A stretch of DNA of 19,968 nucleotides from an uncultured Pseudomonadota bacterium (GCA_903902945.1 CAIUWU010000280.1:1-19968); one strand, 5' to 3'. Positions 8,540 to 17,029 are shown, numbered from the stretch's first letter. The notes: generated by a model not told the origin, from the letters alone. Numbers and translations: made by a program.

Positions 8540-8554
8540 CCGGTTCCCGGTTTT
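8538..8554 (+). terminator. Short hairpin at end of kup
   Basis: AACCGG (8538-8543) and CCGGTT (8547-8552) form a 6-base stem around TTC, starting inside the kup stop codon and followed by two more T residues. It is short with a weak T run, so it is a possible rather than certain terminator. Confidence 0.4.
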
Positions 8555-8934
8555 AGCCTACCCAATTGCTGTGGTGACAAGGTTTAGCAAGGAACCCAGG
8601 CCAGATAAAAAAGACTTAAGACAATAAGCCGGCACACCGATACATTTTTCACGATGGACACCCAAAAAGGCGGTAAAGCTGGTCTTGGGTCTAGTGGATG
8701 ACCCAATGCCAATTCTCGCCAAAGCAAATCTCAGCGGAGCAAGGCCTCGCGCCACAATTACTGTCGTTGTACCTAAACAAATGCTCCGAATGTCCGTCTT
8801 CATCATTGAAATGGGCCGCAATAAATAAGGTTTGAATGGGTAATCCCCTCATTGTTTAACTATCGTTAAAAGTAGAGATTAAGAGCCATCGCTAATTTCT
8901 GCTTTGGCGTAATTCCACCCAATCCCATGCCATT
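8555..8934. other. Gene-poor stretch with inverted repeats
   Basis: 380 bases between the convergent kup and the HemF-like gene. A minus-strand frame at 8558-8821 (87 codons) is open, but it starts with TTG, resembles nothing I know and is rich in residues typical of chance frames. CGCCAAAGCA at 8717-8726 recurs inverted as TGCTTTGGCG at 8900-8909, each flanked by AATT, with about 173 bases between. A small perfect hairpin TTTAAC-TATC-GTTAAA lies at 8855-8870. This could be remains of a small mobile element or a lost gene. No firm function can be given. Confidence 0.3.
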
Positions 8935-9972
8935 TCAACGATGATTGTTGACGGTTGAAGGAATGACGTTGCCTCTGGCCTGCAAATCAATCGCCTCCGG
9001 ATACATTATGTAATGTTGCCGCAAACAATTCGCCAATGCTCGCTTGCTATCATCTTCAACCAAACAGATATCGGTTGCCGGCAGGCAGGCAAGAATGTTG
9101 TGCAGCAACTGATCCTGTGGCGGTGGCATTTTCTGCACCCAAGACGCCAGCAAGCTTCGATTGATAACTGATGGCAACGATGCCAGGATACCGAAATCAT
9201 TTTGATCATGCACCAACAAACCCGATGTGGTTCCTCGATCGAGTGTCAGCACCTGAAAAAAATACAAGGTATGGTAATCGAGCTGCTGATTTCGCTCCGC
9301 ATCGGTTGACAAGGTCCGCGTTTCAAGGGCAAAAGACAAAATATCGCAATAAGTGTCAATAGCAGCCTCGCCAACTGTCTTTGCCAGATCTAAATCAAGA
9401 TTGAAATCATCGCTGAAATAATTTTCCAGATAAAAATGAGTTACCCCACGATGACGTTCCAGTACGGGAATATAGAAATACGCGTCCCCCTGGACAGCAG
9501 CTTCATCATACTGTTTCGGGGCAGCCTGTCTGAGTTTTTCGACAAACAGTTCCTTATCGGCATCACACTGATTAGATGGATTGAGGTCAGCCATTACACG
9601 CCAATAACCACAGCCATCTTTCATTTCGGTCCAGCTGATGTGAATATGCACTGAAGGTGCCAGCGGATTATCGGGATGGATAATAGTGGAAATCGCCGAA
9701 GCCGATGACAACTTCTTGGTCTCATCATCGTCATACTGAACATGGGAGATATTGACAGAAGCTCGATTAAATATCGTATTGTCAGTCGCCATAAAGCGTA
9801 TACCGCCGCCATGTTTGCCATCGTCACGCAACCATTCCATGGGCACAAAAGGCTTGCCATTGCCAAACTTGTCGCCGATTTTACTCAGACCATCAACAAA
9901 ACGTTGCTGCAAGTCACAAACCAACGAATAAGCGACTTCGGCTCGAGGTGATTTTGCTTTTATTAAGGTCAT
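8935..9972 (-). CDS. Divergent HemF-family (coproporphyrinogen III oxidase-like) protein
   Basis: A 345-residue protein that can be aligned along its length with oxygen-dependent coproporphyrinogen III oxidase (HemF, about 300 residues). Shared blocks are GGG then FNRASVNISHV (HemF: FEQAGVNFSHV), IIHPDNPLAPSVHIHIS (HemF: VVHPHNPYVPTSHANVR; His 99 and 109 kept), RHRGVTHFYLENY, and LDRGTTSGLL...ILASLPSV (HemF: WDRGTLFGL...ILMSMPPL). Key spots differ. GGRSR is replaced by GGIRF, WWFGGGFDLTP by YWRVMADLNPS, and the GGLFFDD block by THFYLEN, losing the two conserved Asp residues. There is a C-terminal extension of about 45 residues. It may have another tetrapyrrole-related role or no HemF activity. 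The ATG at 9972 is preceded by AAAGGAA at good spacing. It stands alone on its strand. Confidence 0.72.
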   Translation of the reverse strand: MTLIKAKSPRAEVAYSLVCDLQQRFVDGLSKIGDKFGNGKPFVPMEWLRDDGKHGGGIRFMATDNTIFNRASVNISHVQYDDDETKKLSSASAISTIIHPDNPLAPSVHIHISWTEMKDGCGYWRVMADLNPSNQCDADKELFVEKLRQAAPKQYDEAAVQGDAYFYIPVLERHRGVTHFYLENYFSDDFNLDLDLAKTVGEAAIDTYCDILSFALETRTLSTDAERNQQLDYHTLYFFQVLTLDRGTTSGLLVHDQNDFGILASLPSVINRSLLASWVQKMPPPQDQLLHNILACLPATDICLVEDDSKRALANCLRQHYIMYPEAIDLQARGNVIPSTVNNHR

Positions 9973-10343
9973 TTACGATTATTTCCTTTCAGTGATGAAG
10001 ATATAAGCATTGATTTTGCTGATGCCACTGGCTTTCTTGCTAGATGAGCACTATGTGACGACAGATCGCATTATATCCACGAGAAAAGCCAAGCAGCGCG
10101 GCATAAACCAATATCGGCCGCAATTTGAGCAAAATCCCCATCACATCATCACTGATCAAGAACATGAAGCCCCCGCCGACCGACGCCATTTTTGGACAGA
10201 AAAAACACTGTCAAGACGGCCGTGCTTACCCAAACCTGTTATTTAGTGTTTACCAAGCTCATTTCAGCATTCCATATCAAATCACCCACAGTTCTATTCG
10301 GATAAAGCCTGTTTTTTAGGTATCATGAAATTTCATTTCGATT
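9973..10343. other. Divergent intergenic region, HemF-like gene / glnE
   Basis: 371 bases with no convincing gene. A plus-strand frame at 10010-10246 and a 49-codon minus-strand frame near 10040-10190 (hydrophobic, starting MASVGGGFM) are open, but neither resembles a known protein. A perfect 12-base palindrome ATGAAATTTCAT lies at 10325-10336, just before the glnE start. The region should hold promoters for both flanking genes, but no clear -35/-10 pair was found. Confidence 0.35.
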
Positions 10344-10358
10344 GTGCCGGATTTGTTT

Positions 10359-13214
10359 ATGTCTGTTTTAGCCTCATTGTCTCAACATAGTTGCCACATC
10401 CCTGAATCACTTCAAAGCCAGGCTGATACGCTGGCGCAACGCATGATTGAACATCTCGATGCCGAACAACTAACCGTGTTCGATCATCCGCAATTCGCGC
10501 TGTCGGCTTTTAAAGTCTGTCTTTGCAGCCAGTTTGTTACCGACAGCTGGTTGCGCAATCCCAATCTATTAAGCGATCTGGTCAGCTCCGGCGACCTGTT
10601 TTCATCGCTGCGCCGGAATGACTATACGGCCAGCATCCAGTGCTTAGCTTTTGCCGATGAAGCGGGGCTGGCCAAACAGCTGCGCTTATTCCGGCGCCGG
10701 GAAATGGTGCGAATTGCTTGGCGCGATCTGGCCGGCTGGGCTGATCTTAATGAAACACTCAGTGATCTGACTGCACTGGCCGAAGCATGTATTCAAACTG
10801 CACTGGATTACTTCTACCAGCAAGCCTGTCAGCGCTGGGGCACACCCACACTGGCTGATGGCAGTGCTTTTAATATCATTGTATTAGGCATGGGCAAACT
10901 GGGCGCCTGGGAGCTGAATTACTCCTCGGATATCGATTTGATCTTTGCCTACGCCGAAAACGGCGAGCTGACCGAAAAAAAACAAATCAGCTATGGTGAG
11001 TTTTTTACCCGGATCTGTCGTTCGCTGGTCAAGATGTTGGACGAAATCACCGTGGATGGTTTTGTCTTCCGCACCGACGTTCGCTTACGGCCATTCGGTG
11101 ACAGCGGCCCCTTGATCATGACTTTCGACGGCATGGAAAACTACTACCTGACCCAGGCCAGAGAATGGGAACGCTACGCGATGATCAAAGCCCGTCAGGT
11201 CGCCGGTGATTTTGCTACCGGCAAACAACTGGCTGCCATGATCAAGCCTTTCGTTTATCGCCGCTATCTGGATTACGGTGCTTTTGAAGAACTGCGTAGC
11301 CTCAAGCAACAGATTACCCAGGAATTGCGGCGCAAAGACCGGATGGAAAACGTTAAGCTGGGACCAGGCGGCATCCGTGAAATCGAATTTATCGGTCAGG
11401 CATTCCAGTTAATTCGCGGCGGCCAGGACCCCGCTCTGCAGCAGCGCGAAATTCAAGTGATTTTGTCGGTGCTCGATGATCAGCAACTGATGACCAGCGA
11501 GGATGTCGCCACTCTGCAAATGGCTTATCGCTTCCTGCGCCGGGTGGAAAATCATATCCAGCAATATCAGGATCGCCAGACCCATGACTTGCCTACCGAT
11601 CCTTCAGTACAAATTCTGCTCGCCTACTCGATGGATTTTGATGACTGGGCCAGCTTCAAAGACGAACTCGATCAGGTGCGTAGCGATGTGCACCGGATTT
11701 TTGAACAAGTGTTCTCGCTGAATAACAATAGCCAGCAAACCAGTCAGCTGATCTGGGCCGGCGACGAACAAGCCATTGAGTTACTCGGGCAAATGGATCT
11801 GGCCGACAGTGTCAAAATCGCTGAAATTCTGGCTGATTTTCGTAACAGTCTGGCGATTAAACGCCTGAGCGCCAAAGGTGAGGCGGTGGTCAATCGCCTG
11901 ATGCCGAAGCTGATTGAACAACTGCCGGCAGTAACCGATCCGGCGGTAACCCTGCAACGGCTGACCACGCTATTCGAAGCGGTCGCAGGACGCAATGTCT
12001 ATCTGGCCCTGCTGGCCGAAAATCCCGGCGCGCTCAGCCTGCTGCTGGAACTGGCGGCCGCCAGCCCCTGGATTTGTCACTATCTGGCCCACTATCCGGT
12101 GCTGTTTGATGAATTACTCGACAGTCGCACACTGTTCCAACCGCTGGCAAGAGCGGCCTTGTCCGAAGACCTGGAACGACAATTGGCACATATTGATGAC
12201 GAGGACATCGAACCGTTAATGATCGAGCTGCGTCAATTCAAACACGTCAACGTCTTGCGCGTGGCGGCGGCTGACATCATGGGGGTGATTCCGGTAATGG
12301 TGGTCAGCGATTATCTGACCTGGATCGCCGAAGCGATTGTTGAACAGGTACTGAAACGTGCCTGGCGCTTGCTAACAGTCAAGCATGGTTCCCCGCCCGA
12401 CTGCGACCAACAAACACCGGGCTTTGCGATTATCGGTTTTGGTAAATTTGGCGGCATCGAACTGGGTTATGGCTCTGACCTGGATCTGGTATTTCTGCAC
12501 AACAGCGCCGATGGCAATGCGCTGACTAATGGCGATAAACCCATCAGTTGTGATCAGTTTTATTTACGTCTGGCGCAAAAAATCCGCCATATTTTTGATA
12601 CCCGCATGCTGTCCGGCGTACTTTATGAGGCCGACATGCGCTTACGGCCAAATGGAGACTCCGGCATTCTGGTCAGCCATGTAGACTCTTATCAGTCTTA
12701 TTATGAAAAGCAAGCTTGGACCTGGGAACATCAAGCCTTGGTCAGAGCACGTTTCATTGCCGGTGATCCGCGTCTGGCCAATCAGTTTGCCGCGATACGC
12801 CGGCACATTCTCGCCCTGCCCCGTGACCGGGCAACATTACAAAATGAAGTGCGCGCCATGCGCGAAAAAATGCGCACTCACCTCGGCAACCAGGATCAAC
12901 AGGTATTCGACCTCAAACACAGTCATGGCGGGATTACCGATATTGAATTCATGGTGCAATTCGGGGTGTTGTCGGAAGCGGCGCAACATCCGGCCCTGAA
13001 CAGCTTTACCGATAATGTCCGGTTACTGGAAAGCCTGCAACAAACCGGCTTCATTTCCCAACAGGATGCCGACTTGCTGAAACAGGCTTACTGCAGCTTC
13101 CGTGACTATGGCCATCATCAGGTGCTGAATGACGAAGCGGCGCAGGCCGATAGCGATCAGTTTCCTGAATTAAGGGCCGGTGTCGACCACCTCTGGCAAA
13201 CCTTAATGATGTAA
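10359..13214 (+). CDS. glnE: Bifunctional glutamine synthetase adenylyltransferase/deadenylylase
   Basis: About 951 residues, matching GlnE (E. coli 946). It attaches AMP to, and removes it from, a Tyr of glutamine synthetase under control of PII and glutamine. Both nucleotidyltransferase halves are intact. The N-terminal deadenylylase domain has LGMGKLGAWELNYSSDIDLIF near residues 176-195 and GPGGIREIEFIGQAFQLIRGG. The C-terminal adenylylase domain has IIGFGKFGGIELGYGSDLDL near 692-711 and HSHGGITDIEFMVQF near 855. I chose the ATG at 10359, preceded by GGA at 7-base spacing. A GTG at 10344 in the same frame would add five residues. mltA starts 4 bases after its stop, so the two are probably cotranscribed. 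The gene marks nitrogen regulation, important in methanotrophs that fix or scavenge nitrogen. Confidence 0.97.
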   Translation: MSVLASLSQHSCHIPESLQSQADTLAQRMIEHLDAEQLTVFDHPQFALSAFKVCLCSQFVTDSWLRNPNLLSDLVSSGDLFSSLRRNDYTASIQCLAFADEAGLAKQLRLFRRREMVRIAWRDLAGWADLNETLSDLTALAEACIQTALDYFYQQACQRWGTPTLADGSAFNIIVLGMGKLGAWELNYSSDIDLIFAYAENGELTEKKQISYGEFFTRICRSLVKMLDEITVDGFVFRTDVRLRPFGDSGPLIMTFDGMENYYLTQAREWERYAMIKARQVAGDFATGKQLAAMIKPFVYRRYLDYGAFEELRSLKQQITQELRRKDRMENVKLGPGGIREIEFIGQAFQLIRGGQDPALQQREIQVILSVLDDQQLMTSEDVATLQMAYRFLRRVENHIQQYQDRQTHDLPTDPSVQILLAYSMDFDDWASFKDELDQVRSDVHRIFEQVFSLNNNSQQTSQLIWAGDEQAIELLGQMDLADSVKIAEILADFRNSLAIKRLSAKGEAVVNRLMPKLIEQLPAVTDPAVTLQRLTTLFEAVAGRNVYLALLAENPGALSLLLELAAASPWICHYLAHYPVLFDELLDSRTLFQPLARAALSEDLERQLAHIDDEDIEPLMIELRQFKHVNVLRVAAADIMGVIPVMVVSDYLTWIAEAIVEQVLKRAWRLLTVKHGSPPDCDQQTPGFAIIGFGKFGGIELGYGSDLDLVFLHNSADGNALTNGDKPISCDQFYLRLAQKIRHIFDTRMLSGVLYEADMRLRPNGDSGILVSHVDSYQSYYEKQAWTWEHQALVRARFIAGDPRLANQFAAIRRHILALPRDRATLQNEVRAMREKMRTHLGNQDQQVFDLKHSHGGITDIEFMVQFGVLSEAAQHPALNSFTDNVRLLESLQQTGFISQQDADLLKQAYCSFRDYGHHQVLNDEAAQADSDQFPELRAGVDHLWQTLMM

Positions 13215-13218
13215 CACA

Positions 13219-14418
13219 ATGCGCAATCTGTCTGACATGTTATTGATGTTGTTATTCCTGTCGGTTTTATTGGCCGGCTGTTCATCACAACCCGAAAAAC
13301 CCTCAGCGGTAAGCAGCAGCCGTGAACCTGAGATCAAACTGGGGACGCCGGTTCGGGTCAGAAATGACAGCAGTGTGCTGATGTACCCCACCGAATTTCA
13401 TTACCTGCCCGGCTGGCATAACGACAATCATGCCGAGGCATTCAAATCATTCCGGCGCTCTTGTGACAGCTGGCACAAACAGCCTAATCACAAACCGCTG
13501 AATGGTATTTTTGAACTGGGCACGGTGGGTGATTGGAAGCGCTTATGTAGTGTTGCTGTGCGTAATGGCCAGGAAAAACAGTTTTTCGAACAATGGTTCC
13601 AGCCTTATGCAATAGCCAATAACGGCAGCTTTAACGGCTTGTTTACCGGTTATTACTTGCCAGAACTGCACGGCTCTTATCACCGTTCGGCACGGTTTAA
13701 TGTCCCGGTTTATGGCATTCCGCAAGACTTGGTCAAACGCGGCGATCAGATTGGTCGTATCCATAATGGTCAGTTCCTGCCCTATTACAATCGCACTGAA
13801 ATCGAAAACGGTGCCTTACAAGGCCAAGGCGCCGAATTGTTATGGGTTGACAGTGCCGTTGACGCCTTCTTTATGGAAGTACAAGGCTCCGGCCGGGTGA
13901 TCATGGAAAATGGTCATGTTCAAGGTGTCGGCTTCGCCGGCAAAAACGGCCGAGGCTATTATGCGATTGGCAAGACGCTGGTTGACCGGGGCATCATTGC
14001 CCGCGAAGACATTTCGATGCAGACCATTCGCGCCTGGATTTTGCAAAATCCCGAAGAAGGCAGACAACTGATGCGCCAAAATGAATCGGTGGTTTTTTTC
14101 CGGCTCACGCATGCGCATCCGTCTGAAGGGCCTATCGGCTCGATGAGCACACCGTTGACAGCCCGCCATAGCCTGGCAGTCGATAAAAACTATCTGCCAC
14201 TGGGTATTCCGCTATGGCTGGATGCCGAACATCCAACCGCCAGCAATCAGCGCCTGCGACATCTGGTGATGGCTCAGGATACCGGTGGCGCCATTAAAGG
14301 CCTGTTGCGCGGCGATTTATTTTGGGGTCAGGGTGAACAGGCCGGCGAAGCGGCTGGGCTGATGAAATCGACAGGACGCTATTTTCTGCTGATTCCCAAA
14401 CATTTGACTGCGGGCTGA
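13219..14418 (+). CDS. mltA: Membrane-bound lytic murein transglycosylase A
   Basis: A 399-residue outer-membrane lipoprotein that cleaves peptidoglycan glycan strands, leaving 1,6-anhydro ends. The signal peptide ends in the lipobox LLAGC (Cys 21). Family blocks are FNGLFTGYYLPELHGSYHRS, MEVQGSGRVIMENG...VGFAGKNGRGYYAIGKTL, LTARHSLAVDKNYLPLGIPLWL, and MAQDTGGAIKGLLRGDLFWGQG, which carries the catalytic Asp (about 354). The double-psi-barrel 3D region at the C-terminus is complete (AAGLMKSTGRYFLLIP). It is slightly longer than E. coli MltA (365). It follows the glnE stop by 4 bases without its own clear ribosome binding site, suggesting translational coupling. A hairpin follows its stop. Confidence 0.95.
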   Translation: MRNLSDMLLMLLFLSVLLAGCSSQPEKPSAVSSSREPEIKLGTPVRVRNDSSVLMYPTEFHYLPGWHNDNHAEAFKSFRRSCDSWHKQPNHKPLNGIFELGTVGDWKRLCSVAVRNGQEKQFFEQWFQPYAIANNGSFNGLFTGYYLPELHGSYHRSARFNVPVYGIPQDLVKRGDQIGRIHNGQFLPYYNRTEIENGALQGQGAELLWVDSAVDAFFMEVQGSGRVIMENGHVQGVGFAGKNGRGYYAIGKTLVDRGIIAREDISMQTIRAWILQNPEEGRQLMRQNESVVFFRLTHAHPSEGPIGSMSTPLTARHSLAVDKNYLPLGIPLWLDAEHPTASNQRLRHLVMAQDTGGAIKGLLRGDLFWGQGEQAGEAAGLMKSTGRYFLLIPKHLTAG

Positions 14419-14420
14419 GC

Positions 14421-14452
14421 CAGCAAGTCCGGTTTGATACGCGGACTTGCTG
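14421..14452. terminator. Hairpin between convergent mltA and lipoprotein gene
   Basis: Perfect 11-base arms CAGCAAGTCCG (14421-14431) and CGGACTTGCTG (14442-14452) enclose a 10-base loop, starting 3 bases after the mltA stop. It sits between two convergent genes, so it probably ends transcription from one or both sides. A T run is missing on both strands, so it may act with Rho or as an RNA 3'-end stabiliser. Confidence 0.6.
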
Positions 14453-14462
14453 ACCAGCGGCT

Positions 14463-15233
14463 TTATGGGTCTTTTTCTTTATCTTTGTCTTCGAGGAAAT
14501 CGCGATAATTGATAGAAATTTTCAGACCGGCGAAACGGCCCGACATTTTCACCAGTTCGCTGGTTTCCTTATCAAACATCAGCCTGACCTCGCTCATCGC
14601 TCGGTCTTCATAACCTTCTTCAATGTCATGGGCATCCAACTTGAACTGATAGCGGTAGATTTGTAGCTTTTCTTCCTCGGTGATTTCCAGAGGCTCGCCC
14701 AAATGCTTCAGCACCGTGGCTTTTTTGGGTAAATCAGCAGCAATCTTTTCTGCCAGTTCGGCTTTGGCCCGGAGCTGTTTCTTTTCTTCGTTAATCTCAG
14801 CACCACCCAGCGAACGAAACGACGCTTCCAAAAACTCTGCCGGGGCAATTTGCAGGAACATTTTCGAAAAAGTCCAGTCATTAACCCGGTCTTCTTTGCC
14901 AAAGGTCAGGTCGCAATAAAAACTGATTTCAGGACTCAGCAGATTATTATCTTTATCGACTTTGCGAAACAGATACCGCCAATGCTTGTGCTCACCTAAA
15001 ACGGTTTCAGTCGTCGGCCTTAATTTGGCCAGTGCGACAAAATCGTCTGCGTACAATTTGGGCTGTTTGAAATGAACGGTGAAGTCTTGATTGGCCGTGA
15101 CTGAAAAATACTTATCAAACTCACTCATCTGACGATAAGTCTGCAGTGCGTGTAACCACTGCAAACACCCGGTCATACTGAGCAGCAATGAAAAAATTAG
15201 CAAAAAACGTAAGCATCGATGAGTTTTTTTCAT
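14463..15233 (-). CDS. Putative lipoprotein of unknown function
   Basis: I do not recognise this 256-residue protein. It begins MKKTHRCLRFLLIFSLLLSMTGC, a clear lipoprotein signal with lipobox Cys at 23, so it should be anchored on the periplasmic face of a membrane. The mature part is polar, mixing beta-rich stretches (FTVHFKQPKLYADDF, IYRYQFKLDAH, VRLMFDKETSELVKMSGRF) with a charged alpha segment AEINEEKKQLRAKAELAEKI. It ends in a Lys/Asp/Glu-rich tail. The fold may resemble small outer-membrane assembly or quality-control lipoproteins, but that is a guess. The ATG at 15231-15233 is chosen because the signal peptide starts there. A longer frame to 15305 would run into hslO. It begins 7 bases after the hslO stop, so it is probably the second gene of that operon. 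Confidence 0.75.
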   Translation of the reverse strand: MKKTHRCLRFLLIFSLLLSMTGCLQWLHALQTYRQMSEFDKYFSVTANQDFTVHFKQPKLYADDFVALAKLRPTTETVLGEHKHWRYLFRKVDKDNNLLSPEISFYCDLTFGKEDRVNDWTFSKMFLQIAPAEFLEASFRSLGGAEINEEKKQLRAKAELAEKIAADLPKKATVLKHLGEPLEITEEEKLQIYRYQFKLDAHDIEEGYEDRAMSEVRLMFDKETSELVKMSGRFAGLKISINYRDFLEDKDKEKDP

Positions 15234-15240
15234 GGCAGGC

Positions 15241-16125
15241 TCAATGTAAGGTGGTGGGATGGTCGCCATTTCTGGCAAGAGCGTTGGCAAGCAAACTTTC
15301 AACATCGACTTTATCGAACTGATAGTGCGCGCCGCAGAACTGACAATCGACTTTGATATGCTGGTGTTCCGACAAAATGTCTTCCAGCTCCTGACGGCCT
15401 AATGCCACCAGGGTTTCACTGATCTTGCTGTGAGAGCAACCGCAATGAAACTTAACCGGATCCGGTGCATAAAGCCTGAGTTTTTCTTCATTGAATAGCC
15501 GATATAGCAGGGTTTCGCAATCCAGATCCAGCATTTCTGCTGCGGTTACAGTATTGGCCAGCATTTCAATCCGTTGCCAGTCGAGCTTATCCTGCGGTTT
15601 GTCACTGGGTAGTTCCTGGATCAGTAATCCGGCAGCCTGATGCTGATCGGCAAATAACCAGAGCCGAGTCTGCAGTTGCTCGGACTGACTGAAGTAATCT
15701 TGCACCACTCCTGCCAGATTATTCGCCTCAATAGCCACTATCCCCTGATAACGCTCGCCGTTTTCAACTTCGATGGTTAACACCATACGACCACCTTCAC
15801 CAATCATGGTTTTTAGATCCGTTGCGGAAACCGTGTCATTGCTGCGTACCAAACCGCGAATTTTTTGATCATTACTGGCCTGCGCCACCAGCGCGGTTAG
15901 CTCGCCTTTACCCTGAAGCTGCATGATCATGGCACCGTTGAATTTGATAGTGGCCGACAGTAAAGCCACTGCAGCCAGCGCCTGACCCAATTGTGATTCC
16001 ACGGCCTGATTGACTAACACCTGATGCTGCTTGGCCTGTTGCAGACTTTGGTTCAGTTTTACCCATTCACCACGGATATTATGTTGTTCAAAAATAAATC
16101 GTCTAAGGCAGTCTTTATCGCTCAT
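15241..16125 (-). CDS. hslO: Hsp33 redox-activated chaperone
   Basis: A 294-residue cytoplasmic holdase chaperone switched on by oxidants such as hypochlorite or peroxide with heat. The zinc-binding redox switch is complete: FHCGCSHSK (Cys 228 and 230) and VDCQFCGAHYQFD (Cys 261 and 264). Upstream are the N-terminal domain (RGEWVKLNQSLQQ, LLSATIKFNGAMIMQLQGKG, LVRSNDTVS, GEGGRMVLTIEVENGERYQGIV) and the linker (DWQRIEMLANTVTAAEMLDLDCETLLYRLFNEEKLRLY, with VKFHCGC at its end). I chose the ATG at 16123-16125 over a longer frame to 16173 because AGGACA precedes it and E. coli Hsp33 is about 292 residues. It is followed closely by a lipoprotein gene and is divergent from msrA. Confidence 0.96.
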   Translation of the reverse strand: MSDKDCLRRFIFEQHNIRGEWVKLNQSLQQAKQHQVLVNQAVESQLGQALAAVALLSATIKFNGAMIMQLQGKGELTALVAQASNDQKIRGLVRSNDTVSATDLKTMIGEGGRMVLTIEVENGERYQGIVAIEANNLAGVVQDYFSQSEQLQTRLWLFADQHQAAGLLIQELPSDKPQDKLDWQRIEMLANTVTAAEMLDLDCETLLYRLFNEEKLRLYAPDPVKFHCGCSHSKISETLVALGRQELEDILSEHQHIKVDCQFCGAHYQFDKVDVESLLANALARNGDHPTTLH

Positions 16126-16156
16126 GTTTTCTGATGTCCTGAAAAAATCAGCCTCG

Positions 16157-16164
16157 ATTATAAT
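16157..16164. promoter_or_regulatory. Shared -10 region of divergent hslO and msrA
   Basis: ATTATAAT reads TATAAT on the plus strand (16159-16164) and TATAAT on the minus strand (16157-16162). It would place transcript starts about 25 to 35 bases before each gene's ATG. Neither side has a good -35, so an activator may be needed, or one of the two readings may be chance. Confidence 0.4.
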
Positions 16165-16202
16165 CGCCAGCACTCTAATAGTTGAATTCTGGACACCCGT
16201 TT

Positions 16203-16844
16203 ATGTGGAACCTTTTAAAAAAAACATTGTTACCTGCTGAGGAGCAAGCCCTGCCAGGCCGCTCTCAGCCAATTCTGGGCCATCACTTGCATGCTGTACA
16301 TGGACAGCCGATACAGCCACCTTTTCCAGCACACTTACAACAAGCCATCTTCGGCATGGGCTGTTTTTGGGGGGCAGAACGCAAGTTCTGGCAACAGGCC
16401 GGTGTTTTTACAACAGCAGTCGGTTATGCCGGCGGCTTTACGCCCAATCCTTTCTATGAAGAAGTCTGCAGCGGCTTAACAGGGCACGCCGAAGTGGTAC
16501 TGGTGATATTTGATCCGGCTTTGATCAGCTATCAACAATTATTAAAGCTGTTCTGGGAATCGCACGATCCAACCCAAGGCATGCGTCAAGGTAACGATAT
16601 TGGTACCCAATATCGGTCAGTGATTTATTGTCATGACCAATGGCAAGTTGAACAGACGGTCAGTAGTCGAGAGCAGTTTCAGCAATTACTTAATCAGCAT
16701 GACTACTCCACCATCACTACCGAAATCCGGCTTGCGCCAACTTTTTATTATGCTGAAAGCGAACACCAGCAATATCTGGCCAAAAATCCGGCGGGTTACT
16801 GTGGCTTGGGCGGACTGGGCATATGCTTAGACAAAATCAATTAA
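16203..16844 (+). CDS. msrA: Peptide methionine-S-sulfoxide reductase MsrA
   Basis: A 213-residue enzyme that reduces the S epimer of methionine sulfoxide in proteins, matching E. coli MsrA in length (212) and layout. The catalytic motif GMGCFWGAERKFWQ has the nucleophilic Cys at about 54. It is followed by VGYAGGFTPNPFYEEVCSGLTGHAEVV, FWESHDPTQGMRQGNDIGTQYRSVIY, and ITTEI...FYYAESEHQQYLAKNP. The C-terminus GYCGLGGLGICL carries two resolving Cys (about 200 and 208). The chosen ATG at 16203 fits the family's N-terminus (TLLPAEEQALPGR); a TTG at 16182 would add seven residues. It lies divergent from hslO, another protein-oxidation defence gene. Confidence 0.97.
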   Translation: MWNLLKKTLLPAEEQALPGRSQPILGHHLHAVHGQPIQPPFPAHLQQAIFGMGCFWGAERKFWQQAGVFTTAVGYAGGFTPNPFYEEVCSGLTGHAEVVLVIFDPALISYQQLLKLFWESHDPTQGMRQGNDIGTQYRSVIYCHDQWQVEQTVSSREQFQQLLNQHDYSTITTEIRLAPTFYYAESEHQQYLAKNPAGYCGLGGLGICLDKIN

Positions 16845-16884
16845 GCCTGATTTTAGTATTAAACGCTAAGGCATTATCAGGCTT
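16843..16884 (+). terminator. Possible hairpin after msrA
   Basis: AAGCCTGA (16843-16850) and TCAGGCTT (16877-16884) pair perfectly, starting at the msrA stop codon. The loop is long (26 bases) and only an AT-rich stretch with short T runs follows, so this is a weak candidate terminator. Confidence 0.4.
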
Positions 16885-17029
16885 GAATTTATTTTAGCCC
16901 CCATTTATGACAAACGTTTTTCTGATTGACTTTTAGGGGAAAATCCTTCAATTTACGCAGCTGGCGTGGCTATCCAATGACGCTCAGCTTGCTGAAACAG
17001 TCCACCAGGCAGTCATCCAACTCAGAGCT

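Noticed and set aside
8558..8821. 87-codon minus-strand open frame
   Set aside because: It starts with TTG, has no ribosome binding site and matches no family I know. It is kept only as part of the gene-poor stretch.
10010..10246. Open frame of 78 codons before glnE, and a 49-codon hydrophobic frame on the opposite strand
   Set aside because: The composition looks random, there is no recognisable domain, and the minus-strand frame is closed by a stop just upstream of its ATG.
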